This document shows, piece after piece, positions 21,787 to 29,753 of a stretch of DNA of 44,259 nucleotides (positions within the stretch are counted from its first letter, which is position 1; the number at the start of each line of letters is the position of its first letter). A program made the position numbers and the translations under genes. Below the pieces are notes generated by a model. The model worked only from the letters and a program-made list of their open reading frames with translations, had not been told where the DNA came from and searched no databases. The stretch comes from a virus. The DNA lies in IMG/VR virus record IMGVR_UViG_3300027969_002885, positions 1 to 44,259 of that record. One strand, written 5' to 3'.

Positions 21787-22736
21787 AGTAATTTATTTAC
21801 TAGATAGCATCCATACCCATAAAAAAACTTAGCGTGAGATATGTTACCACTATGACACTTAAACGGTAACATTCTAAAATATTGGGTAGCCTCAAATAGC
21901 ATTACCAACGATGTGTTATCTTCAATATTTTCTATAAACAACGAATTGAACTCTGCTAATTTATTTGGTATAATATAATTGGACATAATCTGATTATCAT
22001 TAATTGTTACTATTGAATCATTTATCAATCCATAGTGACTATTACTGCATTGTAACACCTGACTATAATCTGAATATCTACTATCAACTATCCCTTCTTC
22101 ATATAAATCAATAAAGGTTATTTTGTTTGTATCAGTATTGTATAGTATGTTTTCAAGTGTGGGATTGCCGTGGACATAGCCTTCACTAGTAATATCTCTA
22201 TTGAATAGTTTTTTGAACTTATCGTGCTGTCCGATCATGCCCCTAAATGTTTCACCCCTATACTCATATACATCCATCATGTAAAAGTCTCTGAACTCTG
22301 GGAACTCTAGTGCATCATGTAGTTTCTGTTCTACTTCTTCCATAAAGTAAAGCATAAGAGAACTACGCAGTGGACTATATGACCTATGATGTATCAAGTC
22401 AAACGCTTCCCATAATGATTGATTCAACTTTTCTACATCATCTATTAGATTATTCTTAAACAAAGTTTTAATATCTATACCATCAATATATTCAATATCA
22501 AAGTATGCTTCATTATCATTAACTCCTGCATCCAAGACCTTTGGAACAAATCCAGGAAACATACTATTATAACGTTGTAATTTCTTTAGCTGACTATACC
22601 ATCGAACATATCCATATTCTCTATTCTTATCTGTAGCTATTTTTTTTCTAACAAACTTACCCATAGAGTTTTCATGTAGACATGTTGAATTTAAAGAACC
22701 GCCTTTAAGTATTGTGATGTTATCTGTCGATGGCAT
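21783..22736 (-). CDS. Kinase-fold (aminoglycoside-phosphotransferase-like) protein
   Basis: 317 aa from ATG 22736 (an alternative ATG lies at 22769, overlapping the RLP gene by 50 bases). The C-lobe has the Brenner motif at 188-197, VHGNPTLENIL, and ITFIDLYEEG near 206-215 for Mg-ATP. In the family the motif is HGDxxxxN; here the catalytic Asp is Asn (N191), so catalysis may be altered. The rest resembles capsule-cluster phosphotransferases. Position between the cyclase and the RuBisCO-like protein suggests it handles a cyclitol or sugar, as substrate kinase or as a binding pseudokinase. Confidence 0.72.
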   Translation of the reverse strand: MPSTDNITILKGGSLNSTCLHENSMGKFVRKKIATDKNREYGYVRWYSQLKKLQRYNSMFPGFVPKVLDAGVNDNEAYFDIEYIDGIDIKTLFKNNLIDDVEKLNQSLWEAFDLIHHRSYSPLRSSLMLYFMEEVEQKLHDALEFPEFRDFYMMDVYEYRGETFRGMIGQHDKFKKLFNRDITSEGYVHGNPTLENILYNTDTNKITFIDLYEEGIVDSRYSDYSQVLQCSNSHYGLINDSIVTINDNQIMSNYIIPNKLAEFNSLFIENIEDNTSLVMLFEATQYFRMLPFKCHSGNISHAKFFYGYGCYLVNKLL

Positions 22737-23838
22737 TTCGTAATTCCCGTACAGCAGCCTTAATTCCATCAGGATGTGTGTGACATGCCCCGCCTACATT
22801 CGCTAAGTAATCAACACCAAACTTATCGGTAACTTGTGGTATTAATGTTGCATTCATTCCACAACTCAATGCAGGGACTACATTGTGACTAGTTAATGTG
22901 TCCATAATATTTTTAAGGTACACAGGATCATCACTTAAGTATCCGCCCCACATTCCGGCATGTATAGTATCGATACCACTAATGATTGCTAACTTGCATA
23001 GAACTATCCAATCGATACCATATGGATTATGTATATTGGTTAAAATCTTATCACCACTCTTTTGGTAATGCATGACTAGTGGATAATTTTTATTTCGAAC
23101 AGCGGCATAACTACCTAAACCACTCCAGATATTAATATGTATACCATTAACCCCTAGCATCTTAACAGTATTAGTCTTTTCTATAAGTTTGTCTGGATTG
23201 CTGTTAATGCAAGTAAGATAAACTACATTCTTATCTTGTATAATATCTCTAATGTAGGGTAAGCGTGATTCTAAATTGCAGTATGAGGGTGATCCTAAAA
23301 TTTCATCTTCTTTAATAATGTTAGCCCCACCATCAATCATTTCCTTAACTAATAATGATAGTTCTTTAGGGCGTAGTCCTGTCTTAGGTTTTAATATACA
23401 TCCTAATAAAGGTCGATCATATGTTTTAGTTAATTCTCTTATACCCGAAAGACCAAACTTTGGCTTAAGCATAGGCAAATTAGTTATATCAATGTCGGTT
23501 ACTCTACACTTAACTACATGATCTATGTCAAGCTGTCCACCTTGAATCATACAAAGTAGTTGTGATACACCATCTTCATCCCAATCAATATTTACTAACG
23601 GATAACCAATAATTATTTCACCATCAGTTATTTTAGACCATTCATTTTTATCTCCTAATATTTTAGCAGAATGATTACTAACTAATTCAGGTGATTCAAA
23701 CTCATTTCGCACAGATGGATTGCCGATACTCTGTCCTATAGCAATTGCCTCTGCCGCAATAGATAGATTTTTAGTAGAGGTAACTTGATATGTTACTTTA
23801 ATATGGTCTGTGGGTATCTCATTGATATAAATGTTCAT
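22720..23838 (-). CDS. RuBisCO-like protein (form IV)
   Basis: A 372-aa homologue of the RuBisCO large subunit. Catalytic counterparts seen: LLGCILKPKTGL (K150 and K152, spinach K175/K177), the carbamylation and metal triad IIKEDEI (K176, D178, E179 for K201, D203, E204), H257 in LVMHYQKSG (about H294), H293 in TIHAGMWGG (H327), S325 in ALSCGM (S379) and the phosphate-binding GG at 349-350. Loop 6, with the essential Lys334 (VGKLEG), is replaced by GGYLSDD, so CO2 fixation is not expected. RLPs act as enolases, isomerases or decarboxylases on sugar phosphates. The start overlaps the cupin stop (ATGA), inside a cyclase-kinase-nucleotidyltransferase operon. No small subunit is seen. Confidence 0.92.
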   Translation of the reverse strand: MNIYINEIPTDHIKVTYQVTSTKNLSIAAEAIAIGQSIGNPSVRNEFESPELVSNHSAKILGDKNEWSKITDGEIIIGYPLVNIDWDEDGVSQLLCMIQGGQLDIDHVVKCRVTDIDITNLPMLKPKFGLSGIRELTKTYDRPLLGCILKPKTGLRPKELSLLVKEMIDGGANIIKEDEILGSPSYCNLESRLPYIRDIIQDKNVVYLTCINSNPDKLIEKTNTVKMLGVNGIHINIWSGLGSYAAVRNKNYPLVMHYQKSGDKILTNIHNPYGIDWIVLCKLAIISGIDTIHAGMWGGYLSDDPVYLKNIMDTLTSHNVVPALSCGMNATLIPQVTDKFGVDYLANVGGACHTHPDGIKAAVRELRNAIDR

Positions 23839-24161
23839 TTTATTTCTACTTCATATTTGTCATTAGGATCGCTAATATCTCTAACTACGATTAATTTAAC
23901 ATCTGTTAGATACTCTACTTGACTAATTTCGTATGGCTCTAATACAAAAATTTCACCCGGGCCGAACTCATTTCCGTTTAATAGTAAGTGACCTTCTATT
24001 ATAACATTAATCTCTGTACCTAATTTATGAAAATGATCTTGGTGGAATTCTCCGGCTTTGTGTTGATGTAGTCCTACTTCAAAATCAGCTTTCAACAAGC
24101 TAGGATCAAAGTTACCAACAAACCAACCCTTTGTGAATTGTTCTATGTGTGCTATTTTCAT
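23835..24161 (-). CDS. Small cupin protein
   Basis: A 108-aa single-domain cupin. The two conserved motifs are visible: GEFHQDHFHKLGTEINVIIEG (residues about 37-57, with HxH...E metal ligands) and GPGEIFVLEPYEISQVEY. Cupins of this size act as isomerases, dioxygenases or metal-dependent epimerases on small sugars or acids. It lies two bases before the nucleotidyltransferase stop and overlaps the RLP start, so it probably belongs to the same pathway. The substrate is unknown. Confidence 0.8.
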   Translation of the reverse strand: MKIAHIEQFTKGWFVGNFDPSLLKADFEVGLHQHKAGEFHQDHFHKLGTEINVIIEGHLLLNGNEFGPGEIFVLEPYEISQVEYLTDVKLIVVRDISDPNDKYEVEIK

Positions 24162-24163
24162 AT

Positions 24164-24892
24164 CTATTTTCCAAAATTCATATAGGCATTACGGTTAATA
24201 AAGTTTTCTAAATCTTTTGGTGTGCCAATTGGCCAGAACTCTTTACTATGCAATTCATAATTTTTTACTTTTAGCCCACGCTTTATCGAATAATTATAAA
24301 CTGGTGCAACATAGTATTCACCATTCTCTTTGTGATCTTCTGCAATCATTGTTTCCGCATCCGTAAAGAAATCAGATGCTTTTGCCCAATGATACACTCC
24401 TACAGTTGCGTCATTGCTTATAACTTGTTTCTCTCTAACTTCAATAATATCACCTTTTTCATTTTTTTTAATATAACTGCACTTAGTATCATTTTCCTTG
24501 TATGTTAAAATATATGAAGTATTAGGATAATCGCATAGCATTGAATTAAAGCAACTAGAGTCCCAATCTAAATATTGATCTCCGTTAACTGATATCAAGG
24601 GCTTAGTTAAATCAATATAATCTTTGGCTAGTAACAATGTTTGCGCGGCGCCCTGGGTAGTAAATTCGCTAACTATGATAGTACCCATAGGTGACAATAT
24701 ATCTTTAATTTGCGGGTATTGATCTATGTGTTCTTTCAATACAATAAAAAATACATCGCCCAAAATTTTTAAAGTCTTTACTGCATGTTCAATCATGGGA
24801 GATCCATTAACATCAATGATGTATTTAGGTATAGTATAACCCACATCACGAAAACGTTTACCCGCGCCACATAATCCAAACAATATATTCAT
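24164..24892 (-). CDS. Sugar-phosphate nucleotidylyltransferase-like enzyme
   Basis: A 242-aa GT-A-fold nucleotidyltransferase. The signature at the N-terminus is LCGAGKRFRDVGYTIPKYI (G-x-G-x-R-F..PK; residues 7-25), followed by VNGSPMIEHAVKTL. SVNGDQYLDWD contains the Mg-binding Asp. It activates a sugar or cyclitol phosphate with an NTP to give an NDP- or CDP-linked donor. The motif resembles capsule nucleotidyltransferases. It begins at a four-base overlap with the SGNH gene. Together with the cyclase and kinase genes downstream it completes a plausible route to an activated cyclitol or unusual sugar. Confidence 0.87.
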   Translation of the reverse strand: MNILFGLCGAGKRFRDVGYTIPKYIIDVNGSPMIEHAVKTLKILGDVFFIVLKEHIDQYPQIKDILSPMGTIIVSEFTTQGAAQTLLLAKDYIDLTKPLISVNGDQYLDWDSSCFNSMLCDYPNTSYILTYKENDTKCSYIKKNEKGDIIEVREKQVISNDATVGVYHWAKASDFFTDAETMIAEDHKENGEYYVAPVYNYSIKRGLKVKNYELHSKEFWPIGTPKDLENFINRNAYMNFGK

Positions 24893-25665
24893 ATCAAGTG
24901 ATGTTCTTTAATAAAGTTAATAACATTTTCACCTACGAGCCTATTGCCCTCTTCATTACAATGTGAACTACCCATAGTATCAGGATATAATCTTGTATAA
25001 TATCCCCATTCATTTGGCATGAAGTTTTCAATATAAGTAAGTTCTAATGATGGGAAACCCATAATCATATGCGGTATGTTAAATTTTTTCAGCAAAAAAT
25101 GCATCGTAATTATTAATGCTTGATCATACTCACCTTTAACACCAGTGTCAAATAATTCGGTATAATAATACTTGATTGCTTCAAATTTTGATTTATTAAC
25201 TTTTTCAAATAGTTTAGCAATGCCCGGTGCCTTTCCACATTGAAAGTAATTAATATTTGAGATTGTTTCGGATATCAATCTTGCATCGTTTGATCCAAAT
25301 GCTAATTCTCTACCGTTAGTAGGTGTTGTACCATGGTATGGAATATATGATTTATATTCAACATCTGACAAGTTTGGCTTTTTATATTTTGTACCGTCAT
25401 CTAATGGAAAAATTAATCTTTCATGGAATGTAGTAGTGATTACCACTAACGGTTTATAAGATGGATCGCGGCGAATTTGTTCTATAATCTTTTTTACTTG
25501 AAGATAAATTACAAAATTACAACAGCCTGCACGTGCATATACTTTTAAAGGTAAATCAAAATGACTTGCAACGACTCCACCGAAACTATCTTCAAAACAT
25601 CTATCATCAGGTAATCCAGTACCTACGCCAAAACTATCTCCGCATATTGCAATGTGTGTTACCAT
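24889..25665 (-). CDS. SGNH/GDSL-type hydrolase-like protein
   Basis: A 258-aa protein with the family's block I, AICGDSFGVG (residues 6-15, nucleophile Ser in GDSF), and a block-V-like SSHCNEEGNRLVGENVI near the end (His in place of DxxH). A Gly/Asn oxyanion region is less clear. SGNH enzymes deacylate or acylate glycans and lipids. It lies beside a second SGNH gene and nucleotidyltransferase, so a glycan-modifying esterase or acyltransferase is likely. No signal peptide is visible. The start overlaps the neighbour's stop. Confidence 0.72.
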   Translation of the reverse strand: MVTHIAICGDSFGVGTGLPDDRCFEDSFGGVVASHFDLPLKVYARAGCCNFVIYLQVKKIIEQIRRDPSYKPLVVITTTFHERLIFPLDDGTKYKKPNLSDVEYKSYIPYHGTTPTNGRELAFGSNDARLISETISNINYFQCGKAPGIAKLFEKVNKSKFEAIKYYYTELFDTGVKGEYDQALIITMHFLLKKFNIPHMIMGFPSLELTYIENFMPNEWGYYTRLYPDTMGSSHCNEEGNRLVGENVINFIKEHHLI

Positions 25666-26459
25666 AAATTATTCTCCGTAATATAATCTCTCATATGCTC
25701 TGCCCACAGTGTGTGTCCTAACTCACTGGGATGCATATTTAGAATAACTGATTTCTTTTCAGGATCAGGATCATGGCTTGTAATATAGTTGTGAAAACTA
25801 TGGATCTCATCATTCTTATGCATAAAAGTTTTTTCATCAATAAGGTCCCATACCATTCCATCCGGTTGACTTTGATAATGTCTAGCATAAGGATCATCAG
25901 TCCATTGTTTAATATGCATATCTTGGCGTTGATAGAATGCTTGAAAGAACAAAAATTTAATATTATAATGTTTGAATAATGTTTGTAGATAGAAAATTTG
26001 TTGCAGATATCTGTGTGTAGATTCTTCTACATTCCAAAAATATTCAGCATATAATCTACCAAATCTACGCAGTGGTTCTTGCATGTAATCATGTGACCAC
26101 ATTGGCCATATAGTAATCCAGTTACGTATTTTTTCATCTACATAAAAGAAGTCTTTTCGTTCCGGACTGGTCAACCCTACTACAACAAATAATTCGCTTG
26201 TATCTTTACCTTTACTTAGATATTCTTGTGTCAACCATCCTACTAAAAGTCTAACACTTCTATCATTGCTACCTGCAGGATAGCTTAGATTAACTACGTC
26301 TGAGGTCCCAAACATATTACCAAGTTTTGTAGGCCATATTCTAGTACTCCGATATGTATCATTTTCTGCGTCCCAGTCATTGACAGTGGTAGGAAGTGTT
26401 GGATCTTTCATCTCACTACCGTATGTCCAACTATCTCCCACTACTACTAGTTTTTTCAT
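25659..26459 (-). CDS. SGNH/GDSL-type hydrolase-like protein, second copy
   Basis: 266 aa beginning MKKLVVVGDSWTYG (GDSW nucleophile motif at 8-11). PAGSNDRSVR provides the block with Asn, and NMHPSELGHTLWAEHM near the end provides the His of the triad (xxSxLGH). It is a homologue or functional analogue of the preceding protein but shares only the core motifs. Cytoplasmic by sequence. Probably modifies acyl groups on the glycan made by this cluster; the substrate is unknown. Confidence 0.75.
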   Translation of the reverse strand: MKKLVVVGDSWTYGSEMKDPTLPTTVNDWDAENDTYRSTRIWPTKLGNMFGTSDVVNLSYPAGSNDRSVRLLVGWLTQEYLSKGKDTSELFVVVGLTSPERKDFFYVDEKIRNWITIWPMWSHDYMQEPLRRFGRLYAEYFWNVEESTHRYLQQIFYLQTLFKHYNIKFLFFQAFYQRQDMHIKQWTDDPYARHYQSQPDGMVWDLIDEKTFMHKNDEIHSFHNYITSHDPDPEKKSVILNMHPSELGHTLWAEHMRDYITENNLW

Positions 26460-27193
26460 AATCTTTGATATCTTTCTCTTATTAAAGTATAATCCCGAAA
26501 AGGATCTAAATCACTTACGTCATCTCGCCACGGCACTTCACCAAGCCAGGCAGCAAACTTAACTACATGAATATTTTGCATAATACATCTATTATAAATC
26601 ATATTACCCGGACTATAGAAACTAGACTCAGGATCAAATTTAACACCAGATATTAGTAACTGATTATTGGGTAATGCTTTATGCTTATAATACATAAACG
26701 TATTAGTAGCAATATCCATAGATTCACTATCACCCCAAAAAATTAAATCAGCTATTCCGTGATGTTCATAATCAGTATGATTGATTCCGTTGTCTCCACC
26801 TGAACTGTAAATTGTTCTAGGATCGATTTTTGAGTTACTAAATTTATTAAATTCTGGAAAAACTAAATCAAACCTAGTTTTGATTACTAAGTCATACCGA
26901 AAGTTATTTTTTATTTCATGTTTCTTCTTCAATTCATTTGCCATCATTATGCTATAAAACATGTTTCCAAATGACCCCATTGAATTCAATTCAAATGGTT
27001 GTTGGTTGATATAACTAGTAGGCTTATATAGGTCGTTGACTGTTCTATGCGTTTCGTCATCCAATCCCCATGTATGATAGAATATATCTGCATTTAAATC
27101 GCCAAAGAAATTTTTAAAACAAGGATGTGCTTTTATCCCCGTTCTAAGTAATCCACTAATACATATTGCAATTTTACCAGATTTCGAATCCAT
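26456..27193 (-). CDS. Putative glycosyltransferase (family with LRT/QPRT start)
   Basis: A 245-aa protein starting with KIAICISGLLRTG, similar in layout to the next protein (KIALCFSGQPRTW). Both share DIFYHTWG/DIFCHLWD near residue 35-50, then a YDLVIKTRFDLVFPE/YDIVIRMRYDAFFTA motif that supplies the acidic residue after the RxD, and a FWGDSESMDIAT/FWYSDSQTYDIL segment. This pattern is found in putative glycosyltransferases of capsule and phage clusters. The two genes are paralogues in tandem, overlapping by 20 bases. The donor and acceptor are unknown. Confidence 0.72.
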   Translation of the reverse strand: MDSKSGKIAICISGLLRTGIKAHPCFKNFFGDLNADIFYHTWGLDDETHRTVNDLYKPTSYINQQPFELNSMGSFGNMFYSIMMANELKKKHEIKNNFRYDLVIKTRFDLVFPEFNKFSNSKIDPRTIYSSGGDNGINHTDYEHHGIADLIFWGDSESMDIATNTFMYYKHKALPNNQLLISGVKFDPESSFYSPGNMIYNRCIMQNIHVVKFAAWLGEVPWRDDVSDLDPFRDYTLIRERYQRL

Positions 27194-27944
27194 CTTTGCC
27201 CTTGGAAAATGCTAGTTCGGCTGACTCACGGAATAATTTGATATCCCAATGATTTACAATTAACTTGATATTATTCTTTTTAGCGTAGTGAAAAAATAAT
27301 TGGTGCATATCAGGTTTCCTATTAAAGCTATATTTCAATTTTATAGTATGTATGTTTAAATAATAATCAGCAAGGATATCATAAGTCTGTGAATCAGAAT
27401 ACCAAAATATATCCCCTAAACGACCGCTATTGGTAAGATGATCCCAACCAACGTGAAAACAGTACATTGAGTTATCTTCTATAACACTCGGATGTTGGTT
27501 ATATATTACAGGAGCCGTAAAGAATGCATCATATCTCATTCTTATTACTATATCATATTGAATCATGTTTTCAATTTCGTATTCTCTTTTTATTCTAGCA
27601 CTTGACATGATACCATAGTACTGACTTAAAAAGTTAGAAAAAACAATAGGCTGATTTTTTCTGATGGGAACGAAAGTTTTTGCCGGTTCTATTATATATT
27701 TTTTTGGATTTAGTATACCAATTAACTCAGCCAAATCACCTTCGGGGGATAACCAAGTATCAGCAGGACCATCTGCTATTGAGTTTGGTATAGAATTATA
27801 GTCCCAAAGGTGACAAAATATGTCAACATTATTATTCTGGATAACATGTTGCTTCCAAGATTCAATACATTTTCTCCAAGTCCTAGGCTGACCACTGAAG
27901 CATAATGCTATTTTAAGATTTCCAGGTTTCAATATAATCCCCAC
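27174..27944 (-). CDS. Putative glycosyltransferase, paralogue of the neighbour
   Basis: 256 aa, sharing the KIALCFSGQPRTW start, DIFCHLWDYNS, YDIVIRMRYDAFF and FWYSDSQTYDIL motifs with the gene downstream. The C-terminal third, containing RKPDMHQLFFHYAKKNN, differs, which suggests a different acceptor. It overlaps the GDPD-like gene by 32 bases. No membrane segment is present. Confidence 0.72.
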   Translation of the reverse strand: MGIILKPGNLKIALCFSGQPRTWRKCIESWKQHVIQNNNVDIFCHLWDYNSIPNSIADGPADTWLSPEGDLAELIGILNPKKYIIEPAKTFVPIRKNQPIVFSNFLSQYYGIMSSARIKREYEIENMIQYDIVIRMRYDAFFTAPVIYNQHPSVIEDNSMYCFHVGWDHLTNSGRLGDIFWYSDSQTYDILADYYLNIHTIKLKYSFNRKPDMHQLFFHYAKKNNIKLIVNHWDIKLFRESAELAFSKGKDGFEIW

Positions 27945-28344
27945 ATACTGCGTAAATATTTTTATCTTTTAAATTTAGATGTTCAGTTAACACTACCAAA
28001 ACACTATTCGGTACAGTATCTTTGTCAGGGTATGTCCAAATATAGTTTCTGCTAGTCAATGTTCTCTCATCATTCTCATGCCAAAAACAATGAACAGTGT
28101 TGTTTAATAGGTATTCTAATGATGGTAAATTTTTAGCGTGTGCCCAAATTTCATCACGTTGTAAAAAGTCTAATGTTGTTTCATGTGTAGGTTCATCATG
28201 ACCTAACATAATCTTACCATTAATATACCATACATCTACTTCTACATCATACCCACTATCAATTGCTGATAGTATGTAGCCGGGAGTATTTTCATACTCA
28301 ACGTTTGGTCCTAGAATATTACCTCTATGTGCTATAAATTTCAT
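27913..28344 (-). CDS. Half-length glycerophosphodiester phosphodiesterase-like protein
   Basis: 143 aa starting MKFIAHRGNILGPNVEYENT: the HRG...ENT motif of GDPD/PI-PLC enzymes, followed by EVDVWYINGKIMLGHDE (metal Glu and Asp, catalytic His). These residues sit in the first half of the TIM barrel; the family's usual 230-260 aa are reduced to 143. So it is either a minimal active form or part of a barrel with altered activity. It overlaps both neighbours (start ATGA with the radical SAM gene). A role in removing or transferring a phospho-glycerol group on a glycan is possible. Confidence 0.7.
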   Translation of the reverse strand: MKFIAHRGNILGPNVEYENTPGYILSAIDSGYDVEVDVWYINGKIMLGHDEPTHETTLDFLQRDEIWAHAKNLPSLEYLLNNTVHCFWHENDERTLTSRNYIWTYPDKDTVPNSVLVVLTEHLNLKDKNIYAVCGDYIETWKS

Positions 28345-29750
28345 AATAATGCCGCCTCCTTACACATGTTATAAAAGTTTTCCATTTCAGGAAAAGTTTC
28401 TAAGAAGTTTGTTCCCCTACGAAGGTCATGTTCATCTACAAATTTAACCAAATCGTGACGATTCCAGTCTACAAATTCATTTTTGTTTTCTACTGCATTC
28501 TTTGCCATTTCATAGATGCGCTTTAGTTTGTCAGCTTCATGCTCATAAAATCCTTTATTAGCAGTGCCTTCCCAACTCTTACACTCTAGATTACGATACA
28601 TGTGTGTTACTTGATCGTGAATCAACGGAAGCATAGCCTCGTCTGCTAAAAATATAGTCTGATGTTCGGGGAATCTTAGATAAGGAATATCTAGCAACAT
28701 AGGGGTCTTGTTGCTATCAGACTTACCATACTTGCGTTTAATGTGTAATATATCATTTAAGAATTCAATATAACTAGTCACACTTAAAATATTATAGGTG
28801 CTCATTACAGTAAACTGAATAGTGGGTATAGTTTCGTATGTCTTGTGAATATTACTAAGCCACTTATCATAGTCCATACCAAATCTAATATATTCACTTC
28901 GCTTACCATGCGCCTCAGCACTAGTGAATATCTTAATCTTTTTAAGTTTTTTCTCGTCAACAATGATTTTCAATTTCTCTAGGAACTTGTCAAACAAATC
29001 ATCAGGAGGATTCATGTTCGTATTAATAGAAACTTCTAAGTTAGGATTAGGGTTGGCAATAATATAATCTAACACTTTGAAAGTGTTCTTGTTTAATAAT
29101 GGTTCTCCGCCGGTGATTCTAAAATGATGTAGGCTAGAATACATCTTAGGCCACCAAGCCCAGAATGCATCTATGTATGGGTTTTCATCCTTGTTAGCAA
29201 TAGGCATCATATTTTGACTTTTGATCCAATTCAAGTTATTGAATTTATTGACAGTTGGATATGGACCGTGACGTTCGATTTCTTCCATCCACTGACTGCT
29301 AATATGAGGGGCACAATAACTACATTTGAAGTTACAGACATTACCAAATGATACTTCTACATAGCTAGGGTCAACATTATCATCCCATGATTTATTAGTG
29401 ATATCGGCTACGTGAGGAAATGCCCATTGGTCTGCACTTTTATATACTCTATCCGAAAAACTGTCAGTAGAATTATCTTCTACTCTCCAGCAATAGTCAC
29501 ATTCACTAGGACGAGTTCCTTCTAACATCATTTTGCGTTGTTGCTTTTTAAAATTAGTATTGTGAAGTGCAGAAGGATTAACTGCAATCTCATCCAATGG
29601 CACTAGATGTGTGCTAGGGTGATGGCAACTATGAGTATGTCCATTCTGTAAATGCATTGTAACTTGCTTCCATTTTGCCACACAGAAACTAGGGCTCACC
29701 TCATCTAGTTTTTGTTTTACATTATTTAAATGATTTTTATAATTATCCAT
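28341..29750 (-). CDS. Radical SAM protein with extra Cys-rich site
   Basis: A 469-aa protein. The radical SAM cluster motif C139-x3-C143-x2-C146 lies in SFGNVCNFKCSYCAPH, and GGEPLLNKNTF is the SAM-binding GGE motif. Before it, SFCVAKWKQVTMHLQNGHTHSC (read in parts) and the PSECDYCWRVE pair (C84, C87) provide further Cys residues for a possible second cluster, a pattern seen in twitch-type radical SAM proteins of phages. It may carry out a difficult C-H modification on a sugar, or on a peptide. It is not PqqE-like in order or context. It lies between the GDPD-like gene and a glycosyltransferase gene. Confidence 0.88.
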   Translation of the reverse strand: MDNYKNHLNNVKQKLDEVSPSFCVAKWKQVTMHLQNGHTHSCHHPSTHLVPLDEIAVNPSALHNTNFKKQQRKMMLEGTRPSECDYCWRVEDNSTDSFSDRVYKSADQWAFPHVADITNKSWDDNVDPSYVEVSFGNVCNFKCSYCAPHISSQWMEEIERHGPYPTVNKFNNLNWIKSQNMMPIANKDENPYIDAFWAWWPKMYSSLHHFRITGGEPLLNKNTFKVLDYIIANPNPNLEVSINTNMNPPDDLFDKFLEKLKIIVDEKKLKKIKIFTSAEAHGKRSEYIRFGMDYDKWLSNIHKTYETIPTIQFTVMSTYNILSVTSYIEFLNDILHIKRKYGKSDSNKTPMLLDIPYLRFPEHQTIFLADEAMLPLIHDQVTHMYRNLECKSWEGTANKGFYEHEADKLKRIYEMAKNAVENKNEFVDWNRHDLVKFVDEHDLRRGTNFLETFPEMENFYNMCKEAALL

Positions 29751-29753
29751 TGT

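Noticed and set aside
22720-23838. Functional carboxylating RuBisCO
   Set aside because: The loop 6 lysine is missing, the N-terminal domain is short, and there is no small subunit, phosphoribulokinase or carboxysome gene nearby.
28341-29750. PqqE, as partner of pqqA
   Set aside because: Length, N-terminal Cys arrangement and placement differ from PqqE; no PqqD-like domain is adjacent. It sits in the glycan operon 13 kb away.
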